This document shows positions 52,301-62,144 of a DNA stretch of 64,000 nucleotides, piece by piece; the first letter of the stretch is position 1, and every line of letters begins with the position of its first letter. The stretch covers positions 124,001 to 188,000 of the forward strand of contig JAGQDJ010000103.1 in the NCBI GenBank assembly GCA_022885665.1, written 5' to 3'. The position numbers and the translations under genes are program-made. The notes beneath the pieces were generated by a model. It did not search any database. It was not told the DNA's origin and saw only the letters and a program-made list of their open reading frames with translations. The stretch comes from Triops longicaudatus. Its lineage: Eukaryota; Arthropoda; Branchiopoda; Notostraca; Triopsidae.

Positions 52301-55300
52301 AACGCAGTGGACAAGTTTTTCTTAAGGGATTAAATTTGTCAAGCGTTGAGTGGATACAGGAACGCTAAACTGGAGTGCTCGCTCGACGGTTCACGGAAAG
52401 TATTGCCGTTTTCAAACACTGCAGCATAAGAAGGTCTTAGCTTGATCAAGAAGCCAAGATTTCCGAACAAAACTTTTCGGTGCAATATTCCAGTGATACT
52501 TTTTGAGCCACCTATTTGTGCATACTACATGTAAGGGAAACGGGGGTACTTCGAGCAGTTTTTCACCTCAGAAGACCTGGAGGGCACAGTTTTAAAGATA
52601 TTGAATTCTTTCTTGTGTCCTTTCATAGACTGATTACTCTGTTTTTTTCTGTATTGTTTTATTGCATGACGATTAGGAATGTATTTTATATATAGTTTCT
52701 CTAGAAGCTGGTCAAAAGTGCCCATGCTGCCCTAACAGCGGTTAGGTTGAGCACTACTGCGGGGTAGGTCGGATCTTGTCTACCTACGAATTCTTTTTTG
52801 GTGGCCATGCTGTGAATTGGTGTGAATGTCTTCTAAACTGCATTAATAAAGCTGCGGAACCAGAAATTTAGAAAAAGCAACGCTGATAAAATGCAAATTT
52901 TTGTGCTCTCCTCTATCTTACCTGCTAGCTTGCGTCTGTATTACGTGAAGGGCTCCTAACACCGTGTGGATGCATTTTTGTTTCGTTCGTATACTCACCT
53001 AAATTACTTATCACTGTTTGTTGATAAGATGCTGGTTGGCATTCATGTTATTTAACGGTGCCCAACTTGCTAAAGTTAATTTTGTCCGACCTGCCTCGTT
53101 GCCTTGGCCTAGAAATTTGGGTAAAATTAAATACACAGTTAAAAATAATTGTTAAATTATGGGTGTATTTTGTAGCTTAGTAATGTAGCTTTCCTCGAAA
53201 ACAGTTTCACAGAGCTGTGTTATGAACTGTTGGAAAACGCAAAGAAGTGATTTTCCCAAAGCTTGCAAAGTACTCCCCAAAAAACAAAGAAGTGTCACAA
53301 TTTCCTAAATAGCAAGCAGTTTTCATTCGAACTTTCAGCATACCTGTGCATGCACGTTTTAAGTGCTCAGTAGATTTTGCAAAATGTTTTAATCTGAGGC
53401 TTAGGAGATAATTAGAATTTTCCAACCTACCCCCATCCAAGAGGTCCCGATCTCCCTTATTTACTTGAGAAGAATAGTGTGCGCTCTTATTATCGCCGTC
53501 AGTACTTCTTTTTTAAAAAATCTCTGGGCCCTAGCTCAAGGATTCGTTCAATATGCCAGTTAGTGTCCACCGTAGGTCGTAAACATTTTACGTATTCCAG
53601 AAGACTGTAAGTATAGCGCTGTTAAGGTGAAATTGATTCCGATATCAATGAATATGGTAATTTTGTTTTCAGTTTTTACATTTCATTGCGCCGAAAAGCT
53701 TACAAAGTTGCAGGAAAGCATGTACAAAAAGTATACAGATTTCTAATTATAGAAAAATACATGTATAGAGGTTTTTATCTTAGCATCTCTTACTTGGTCC
53801 TAATGCTACGTTACTTATCAACCCTTTACGTCCGTCTTGTTATACAGTTTGTATTGTCTTCATTTTTATATTAGCATGTGCTCCTTCTTGCCTTGCTGTA
53901 GTGCCGACGACCAGCCGCCTTTGGTCACAGCTGTCGCTGGAGGGGTGGGAGTTGACTTGGACGAATGGAGGAGATCACGGTCAGAATCGAGTGGAGCGCT
54001 TGATGATCTAGAAACTACATATGTTCCTACAGCGGCTTGCCTCGGTCAACATCCCCGAGGAATGCAGGTTAGCCCAAAGATTTTTGCTATTTGTCTCAAA
54101 TATTCGAAATACCATGCTGGTAGTTAAATCACGCATTTCAGACTATTGAATCAGTAATACCATTACCGTCGTGTTTTGCAGTTCCGTGGCACACATCAGA
54201 CTCTGCGAACGTACCTACAAATTCGACTGCTGCAGTTCTGGCGATATTGTACGAAACGTCGAAGTTTCTTTGACCCCGATGGCGACGAAGACCTTTCCTA
54301 CAGCGATGCTTCCAATGTTGTCACGCCGGGATCTCTCGACACTCCAATTCAATCCTCTGTATCACGATGTACTTCGCTCAATGTAATTCGAGATCCCTAT
54401 GCGACTGCTACTCCAACACGCTACCACCATCATCCGGATGTTACGACACCCTTAATGGAAAAACTTGCTTGGGAGAGGAACTGTAACGCGAAACGGAAGT
54501 CAGATCCATTCACCCTCCCTTCCACGCCGACTACAAACAGTCAAAGTCGTGTGCATGTAAAACGGGACGTATGTCTCTCGAAAAGTTGCGGCGGTGGCTC
54601 ATCAAATTATTCCAGTGGTGCCTCGAATTCGTTAAAACAATCAGCTAATAGAGGCTTGTCAGGCAGTGAACAACGGCTAACCGCGCGGTCACATTCGGCC
54701 GATTCTGTATTTACCATCGTCATCCGTCTTCCACATGAGTCATCCATTGATAGTCAAGAAATTCCATCAATCAAAATGATTCCTGTTAGTGAGCTCTTCT
54801 CGTCGTCCAACAACCAAAGTTCCACTGGAAATGGCAGCCAGAACGCTGCTGCTACCTGTCGTGGCACAACGTTCGAAGGAAACACTGGGAACAGCATCAG
54901 TCATATGTCTCGCAGTAGAACCGCGAGCCGCATTAGTAACGAAACTCCAGAGCAGTACCGCCGTGATAGCGATATACCTTCACCTCCGCCCTGCCCGCGA
55001 CCCCGGTCGGTGTCCCAGGGCCGTCCGGCCTTGCCAGCAACTCGGTACCTGCCTCCCCCTCCTGATTCTCCCAACGAGTTTTATTCTACCAGGATAAATA
55101 CTCCAAATAGCCAGAGACGCAACAATCCTTTAACACTCTGCGGAACAGGGTGCAATCTGCCGGCTGTCAACTTCCCCAAGTTGCCCTTGGCAAAACCCAC
55201 CCACTTGCCTATTCATACAACTACGAGTCCATGGGTTCCGCGTAGTGTGATGCCTGTCGCCCAGTCTCCTTTATTAACGCACCCTAAACGTCATTCGGCT

Positions 55301-56050
55301 ACCAACTCAAATTTTGTCTTAGCACAGGACGAAGATCCACCTTCGCCGGCCATACTACCCCTGGATGCTCGCATCATTCCCAAACAACTGGCTCGGCCTA
55401 CATCTACCGGGTTCCACAACCAAACTCACCATCACCCCTTGCCTTCTACTCAGCTTGCACACACCGGACAGGCCAGCATCGTGCCCAGCGCAGATGTGAC
55501 GAACACAGCGCATTACCCAGCCGGGAATGCCAGGGGGACTGGAGCTGAAGCTCACGAAGTAGGAGCTGCCACAACAACAGCAATTCCGCCCGCATCGTCC
55601 CTTACTGGATGCAGCGGTGGCTCTGGCCGTAGCCCTCACTCGCAACATCAGCTTCACTATCAGACGCCCCTGCAGCAGAGGCGTAACATGCACGCTTATC
55701 AGCCTTCCGCCCCGTTGAAGAAACCGAAAAAAGCCAAGAAGAAGAGTCAGGAACGGAAACAAGACAAAAAAGCGGCTAAAACACTGTCAGCCATTTTGTT
55801 AGCATTCATCTTGACATGGACACCCTACAACGTCCTGGTTCTGCTCAAAGCTCTCACTCCGTGCGAGAACGAATGCTTTCCTAAAGAACTGTGGGACTTT
55901 TCCTACTATCTGTGTTACATCAACAGTACCATCAACCCAGTGTGCTACGCTCTCTGCAACGCTTCTTTTCGTCGGACATATGTTCGCATTCTGACGTGCA
56001 AATGGCACACCAGAACTAAAACTGCAGTGCAGAGGGGCTTCTATAACTGA
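46363..56050 (+). CDS. Muscarinic acetylcholine receptor (M1/M3/M5-like GPCR), 5 coding exons, 1000 aa
   Basis: Class A GPCR for acetylcholine at the plasma membrane. Coding exons: 46363-46979, 49270-49427, 52018-52210, 53902-54067, 54182-56050 (3003 nt in frame). The ATG sits in GCCACCATG, an ideal context. The N-terminus carries NXS/T sites at N20, N73 and N94; TM1 starts near 107. Ligand-site Asp is D188 in LAVDYLASNASVLN; DRY is at 205-207, followed by FSVTRPLTYRARRTPRRA; the disulfide cysteines are C181 and C261; TM5 holds FGTAIAAFYVPVTVMC. TM6 is TLSAILLAFILTWTPYN (residues 912-928), and TM7 carries NPVCY (963-967). KKAAKTLSAILL and TWTPYN match the Gq-coupled M1/M3/M5 type rather than M2/M4, so coupling to phospholipase C is likely. 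The third intracellular loop (about 299-906) is unusually long. Noncoding 5' exons are likely upstream. Confidence 0.95.
46980..49269 (+). other. Receptor intron 1 (2290 bp)
   Basis: GT-AG intron in phase 2, splitting the Arg codon of the DRY motif. It contains the long inverted repeat described at 47760-48392 and otherwise nothing I recognise. Confidence 0.85.
47760..48392. repeat. Long inverted repeat (foldback element) in receptor intron 1
   Basis: The left arm (about 47764-47888) and the reverse complement of the right arm (about 48262-48389) match over roughly 125 bp, including the identical stretch CCCGAGGCTGATTTACCTT and shared CTAATTAGG and AAATTTAAAA blocks. The arms enclose about 370 bp with no recognisable protein. 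It is probably a DNA-transposon or MITE with long terminal inverted repeats; I could not fix the target duplication. Transcribed as part of the intron, it could fold into a long imperfect duplex. Confidence 0.75.
49428..52017 (+). other. Receptor intron 2 (2590 bp) with a degenerate MITE
   Basis: GT-AG intron splitting the Gly codon just before the ECL2 cysteine. At about 50929-51020 it holds a segment resembling the interior of the hAT MITE at 44743-44889 (GGACATTTGGC, then G-run, GTCAAACCCCC). No other feature seen. Confidence 0.75.
50929..51020 (+). mobile_element. Truncated copy of the 44743 MITE family
   Basis: Matches the interior of the 44743-44889 element: GGACATTTGGC, an AC/CTATAAA stretch, AAC(A)TTTC, a G-run, then GTCAAACCCCC. 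Ends and target duplication are not preserved. Confidence 0.45.
52211..53901 (+). other. Receptor intron 3 (1691 bp)
   Basis: GT-AG intron in phase 2, within the start of the third intracellular loop. No repeats, RNA genes or coding segments recognised. Confidence 0.8.
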
Positions 56051-56301
56051 ATTTTCTCCAACCAAGGTTCACAGCGTCAACGTCCTTTTCGAGTAGATTT
56101 ATATGGATATATCAAAAGGAAAAGTCTGGTAGAACAAAATGCCTGACTCTCGTGGAAGCTAACATTATTGATGGTTTCCTGCTCAGAGCGACAAGGAAAC
56201 TCCCTACCTGCTAGGAATAATGAATAGGTATCGCTAAGCTAGAGGGAAACTAAAAAGCGGAGCTGTGTTTTCTTGTTTATGTTCCGAAGTAGAAACGAAA
56301 A

Positions 56302-56307
56302 AATAAA
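56302..56307 (+). terminator. Probable receptor poly(A) signal
   Basis: First canonical AATAAA after the receptor stop codon, 252 bp downstream. Confidence 0.5.
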
Positions 56308-59300
56308 AAAGAGAACAATGCTAACTTTAAGCCTCCCGTACTGTATATTCCGTGTATTTTTTAATATGAGGCACGGGAATAGGATCTTTCGGCCACACCA
56401 TAGTTTTTAAGAAAATTATAAAAAATCGCTAATAAGTTCAGAAAGTCTTTAGAGTTTGAGCTGAATCGATTGTTGCCTTGGTAGTGAAAGAAATGGAAAT
56501 TCAGTGACTTGTAAGTCTTAAACTTTAAATTCTGCTTCGTAAACTGTATTTTTTCATTAAAAATGAATTAGATAAGGCTTGTTGTTGACCTTTTTTGTAC
56601 TTCAGAAACAGCTTTCTTCGTGATCAATAGGACATATTGCCCTCGGAACGCGTAATATACACAAAACAGGCCCGAAACCTCGATAAACCTCCATCATTAA
56701 ATGAACTGAATCAAGGTAATAAACCTGATTTTAGTAAACATATTTGTATGATTTGCCGTCAGTTTAGTGCTGATTTCACCGCCAGTAGATTTAGTTGTAG
56801 AAATCGTGACCATGTCCTTGAATAGTTTCTGCCCCGTTTTGTAGATTAGAAAATGAAACTAAACCAGGAAATATGAAGGGATTTAATAAACAAGTTATAA
56901 TCTCAACTCAGCAGCTAAGGAAGTGCTTTTCTAGGGAAAAGAAATGAGCAAATGTCCCTGAGTTGTGAGTGGACAAGCACTTATTGCAGTATCCTTACGA
57001 GTCCGCGCTAAACCCGAAACGAAAAGCGAAAGAAGATGTATGGGATCTTTAAGGGACCATTTTCTCCCAACTGTTTAATCTTTCCAACAATACTAACAGT
57101 TATCCTTTCAGTTCTTACATATGACTGACCAAAGAAACTAGGATAGGATTTTACATGAAGCACTTCTTACACTATGTCCTCCACTACCCCAAGTACCACC
57201 CACGGAAGGATTACGGAAGAGGTAATCGCCCGCAGTGCTTTCAACAACGACAATTTATAGTTTGTCATACAGCGGGGAATCAAACATGCGGAGAAAAAGC
57301 GTACACGAGAGACTCACGAGTTGTTTTCTTCTTTTGTGCTCCTGTGTTGTGGGTGCTTGATCAGTGAATGATCACTGATGTGAGTCTATATGATATTTTT
57401 GGACGCAAGAACACTGAAAAATGGCTCAAGAAAGCACGCAATATTTTTTGTCCCTCCAACCAACTGTCTAGTTGCCACATGTAGGACAATCGATGCTTTC
57501 AATCTTGTCCCTTTACCCTCTCCCTCAAACCCCTCTCTGGCTGAACACATCCATAGTGTTTGGCGAAGTAGATTTTGTAAATGGAAAAATCTGGTGCTCT
57601 ATTCTCTGTGCAGTTTGGGGTCTAGAAAATGGCCAAGAAAAGAACATTTGATTCCCATACTATTTGAATTGTAACAGTTTGATGGGAACAACAATATCAA
57701 GAGACAAAAGGACAGTCAATTTAATAAGATGGCAATTGATTCCTATGAGTCCTCATGGAAGATTTGTGCGACGGAAGTAAATAAAAGCCACTAATTTAAT
57801 TAATCCCGGTGCCACGTGCCGACATCGTTATCACAGGTGGCCAAGTTCTGTCGCCCATCTTTTACTGTACATAAAAAGCAAAACAAAAAAAAAACTTTAC
57901 CCAGTTTGTTATTATAAAGCTGCAATGTTTCTGCAGAAAAGATGTACTGAAAATAATTTAGTGAACGTATTGTTAATAAAACAGACTTTAATTGTGGAAC
58001 AAAAGATTATTTTCACCATTCTGAAAATGAATCAAACGTTGTTAGTTTTTAATATCCAGAAGGTGCAAGAACTCTCTAATACGCTATATTAATAACTTGA
58101 TGCAAAATACGTCTCTTAAGCTGGTCAATTTGACCCAATAGTCTTCAGCGTGGGTGACACAGCCCACTTATGGGTGTTTTTAGTTTTCCAGTGGGTGATG
58201 AGCCCGTAGTGGGCGATAGCGGTGGGACAATGATTTAGTGGACATTTCACGATCATTGAATTACTTATTATATTTATAAATACCTGTTTATGACGCTATA
58301 AACATTTTTTTCCTAGAAAAACTACAATTTAGGCCTGTTTCATTATACCACAATAAGCTGAGGTAATGATCACTAATGTCTTCTTCTAATCGAACTGTTC
58401 TTGTACAAGTTTTTCTGGAATTTAGTGAAGATTTGAAACCAGCTGAATGCGTACAAAATATTTTTTTCTTATTTTATAGTGAAAAGAAAACTTCAATCGG
58501 AGAAGCCTTTTATTCATAATGCATTCTTTTGGTGTTTTTATCGAAAGAGTCTCCGAATCCTTTTATTTTCTTCAAGATTTGACGGAAAATGGTCTTTTTT
58601 TTCACACAATCATCCATTTTTTAGCCCTCGTTATAGCACAGAATCATTATATGTCGGCTTCCTTTCTAAGTTTTGATTGAAAATTTTAGGAAACTCTGCT
58701 TTTTTGGTAGAGAACAAACAGGACTGTTGACAGGTCTGATAAACCGTACAAAAATCAGGCATTTAATGAATAAGACAAAGGGAACATGGGGAAAGTTTCG
58801 CCAATAAAGAGCAACGCATACGTGAGAAAATACGTATAAACTCTGAATTTACGCCACTTTTACAAGAAATAGGTCTTAAGTGTGTTCGTTGCCACGTTTA
58901 CATTAAGTACCCAAAAACTGCTTCTAAATGGTTTTGCGTGCAGCCTAAACTATAGAACAATATTCAGAAAGTTTAGCCCCTAGGATACCTACTGTACTGC
59001 CATCTATTGAATGGAGGTGTAATTTTTATTCAAAATAGATCACTTTAAGTACATAAAAAGTAATTAATTATGTTGGTCGTCCATCGTATAGCTAAGTAGA
59101 ATAATTGCTTAATATTGTTTTAACTTTTGTGTTTCTTTACTGCAATGCTTCTCAGTAGTTTTTGTCTACTACTCAAAATGGCCAATCTGGAAGCCCCATA
59201 TAGCTATCTCTAAGGGTAGTTTTCCGTAAATTATTCAAAACTTGGTCTCATCTCGCTGGTAAAATTTTGAATTGCAATAACTAACGCCCGTCGTTGTCAG

Positions 59301-59803
59301 TTTTCCACAAAAGTTAGTAAATAAATTGTTAAGAAAGCCTCACGTTTCGTCTACGTTGTAAAAAAAAAGAAAAAAAAGGTCCTGAAATTAAACCTTTAAG
59401 GTCCATTAGAGTCATTTCTCAGCGAGACGAAAACTCTAATTTGACTATCAGTAAATGCATTACCGACTATAAAAATTCAACAATCTTCTCAGGTGATTAG
59501 AAAAATTGATTGGTGGAATAACCAATATGCATAAGAAAGTGTGGTTAAAAGGTGTTTTCATGTACATTAAAACTTAATTTTCGGACATAGTTTTATTCCA
59601 GAAAAACAACAAATTTGTCCAGTGTACGTGTATAACAATTAATGACACTGTAAATACGTTTGTATATACAAAGTTCCAGCAATAGGCTTCGGCCGACGCT
59701 GGTAAAAGTCCGGAAAAAAACTTTATTTTTCTGGTGAAAATTTACTAATAATGCTTTTTAAAATATCCAGACGATACGTGGTAAATGTAACAATACCTAA
59801 CTT

Positions 59804-59962
59804 TCAGGCCCATAGTTAAAGGATAGGTGGGTTAACCCCCCCCCCGAACTTTTTATTTCAAAACTGTAAACATAGACGAAAATCAAATATTCAATAAAAC
59901 TGCTTACTGAGACTGTATCCCAGATAACTCCACCCCCTAACCAAAAATCTGGCTACGGCCCT
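59804..59962. mobile_element. hAT-type MITE, diverged copy
   Basis: The right end, read in reverse, is AGGGCCGTAGCCAG, matching the AGGGCCGTAACCAG start of the 44743 element; the left end is TCAGGCCCATAGTT. Flanks CCTAACTT (59796-59803) and CATAACTT (59963-59970) fit an 8-bp target duplication with one change. It contains a run of ten C and a CCACCCCCTAACC segment like its relatives. Confidence 0.55.
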
Positions 59963-61708
59963 CATAACTTCACCGTCTAATCACACGGCGAAATGTGTTG
60001 GTATAACAATTTTGATCAAATTGTCTGAACCGTACAACACGTGATACCCCCTTTAACTCTGTTTGGCACAACGTAGCTTAAAACGCAAATACGAGCATAT
60101 GCTACTAAAATAGCGGTTCAAATCAAGTAACCAACCACTATGTTAGTACTTCAGCTCTACAGGACCGAAGATCTTCTAAGCAAATTTTAAGAAAATTTTG
60201 TCACGATTTTTCTTCAGTGCTCCGTAACCGAAATCCTTACGACAGTAACCAGTTTTTGGTTACTTACTCATTGTACAGAGCATATGCACTTGATTATCAA
60301 TACATTCGCCTCCGAAAAGGGAACACTTTTGCGGAGCCATGCTGCTTATTTTAAGGCTGAAAAAAACTGTTGCCTTTTGGTCGAAACTTATAGAAAAGGT
60401 TAGGTTACGTTTACAATATTATTTTATTCTGTTCTGTCATGTTTGCTTTGTTTTTGGTCTGTTTTAAGTCTCAACTGTGCCATCTAACGGGCACATTATT
60501 TAGTAAGTCATGATTACATTCGCTATCTTCTACATCAATACACCAGGTGGAAGCACTGTACTATAAAGACTGGCTCCGGAGGTGCGTCAAACAGTGTTTT
60601 GTTATTATTTTTCTCTTTCAGAAAACTTTTATTTGTATCCGAATCCAGAATATCAATTACTCCGTTGTTTTTTTTTTCACAGATTTGCTTGCGTTAACGT
60701 CGAGATCGAAACGTTAGAGTGGTCGAAAATGTATTTCGCTTGGAATACACACTTGGTCGTTCTGGGTTTAAAAAGAGGTGTTTGTTTCTTATTCACAAAC
60801 TTTGTATCTAAAGTGCTTCATCATCAACGAGATGATTAGTCAGTGCTAAGAATATTAATAATTGTTATAAAATTTTATTTTAGATCTTCTATTTACTCCG
60901 AACTTGATGGGCCGCACTGTCTTCACCAACAAGAGGCTTGGAGACCCTAAACCAAAGCCGAGTATTCACTTACGTTATTGAAATTACTTTTGCAGAGAAT
61001 TCGCTCGATGTAGCTGTTACGTAGACGTGGTAGTGTAGCCGAAAACTCGCCGGAAGTTACATTCTACTGCGTTTGTCAGAAGAATCCGAGCTAAAGTGCT
61101 GGATTTGAAGAATCTGAGCTAAAACGCAATGCTGTTAGTCTCAATGCTGATTTATTCTTCGCCTGTTCGTACTGGTTTGCTTAATTATTCACGTAGTGAA
61201 CCATACTTTTTTTTGGTCGCCTTCTCTCCTAGCACTTGTTTCCCTTTATCAATTATTTATTCCTATTAAATTGCCCACTTCAGTATGAAAATTGGCGAAG
61301 ATATTCCTGTAATGAATATCGAGTTTGATAATTCCATCACTGAGGAGGTTTCCAGTCGTGTGAACAATCATTCACTAGAGGTGGGAGTAGCGCGGTTACC
61401 GTGGCTTGCTAAAACTGGATTGAATAAGAGGAGTTTTACCGTAAAAACCGGAGCACTTGGGGTAAGGAAAATTATGGCTGCTCAGGCTCCGCTCTTGCTT
61501 TGGGCAAAACCCCCTTGCTCCACTCCAAAACTCTGGTTAAATACGTGAAAATTTCTTAAATTAAGTTAGTTAGATTATCTTTTAGTTTAGGATGAGGAAG
61601 CTAGGATTGAGGGGGTCATAAAAGAAAAGCACCAAGATTTTTACCTATGTCATTTTTAACATTGTGTAAGATGTTTAAATTAATTTAAAATTTCCCGTTA
61701 CTGACTAT

Positions 61709-61887
61709 TGTTACGTTCACACTTTTACAAATTCCGTTTATTAGTAGTTTTCAATTTACAATCACACAACAACGACTCCAATACAAAATCACAATACTCT
61801 TCCTCTCGCGCTCACTGTCACTAACTAACCCCTTTGTCTTTCTTGACTACACGCTGACCGACTGACTACCACTGACTGCCCACCACA
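61709..61887 (-). repeat. Candidate 3' LTR (about 179 bp)
   Basis: On the minus strand it starts TGTGG directly after the purine tract and ends GTAACA, giving the usual TG...CA termini. It contains AATAAA near the 3' end, as expected for an LTR poly(A) signal. It is short for this group; a longer LTR starting further upstream cannot be excluded without the 5' copy. Confidence 0.55.
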
Positions 61888-61907
61888 CTCTCTCCCCTTC
61901 ACCTTTT
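61888..61907 (-). other. Polypurine tract of the LTR element
   Basis: On the minus strand, AAAAGGTGAAGGGGAGAGAG immediately precedes the TG of the candidate LTR. This is the primer site for plus-strand synthesis in LTR elements. Confidence 0.6.
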
Positions 61908-62144
61908 CTATACCTTTCTTAACCTTGACCTGTCGCCCTCCCGCATGAGTCCCAAGAGACGACGCTTTTGGGGAAAGCATCCAAGGAGCCTGGGGAGTAA
62001 TAAGGCTCAAGCCGGATACAGAACGCCACATTCGGCCTTTCCTGACAATAACACAAAAAAACAAACAAACACCTTTAACCCAATCACCTATAACCCACCA
62101 CCAAAACTTCACTACAACAACAAAAATCCGAAACAAAACATAAA

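Larger units (their letters stand above)
56051..61708. other. Spacer between the receptor gene and the LTR element
   Basis: AT-rich sequence holding the receptor 3' UTR at its left end and a MITE at 59804-59962. Open frames (60-94 codons) have no recognisable domains. Around 58141-58220 there are imperfect repeats of GTGGGTGA...GCCCAC that could form small hairpins. Nothing else supported. Confidence 0.6.
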
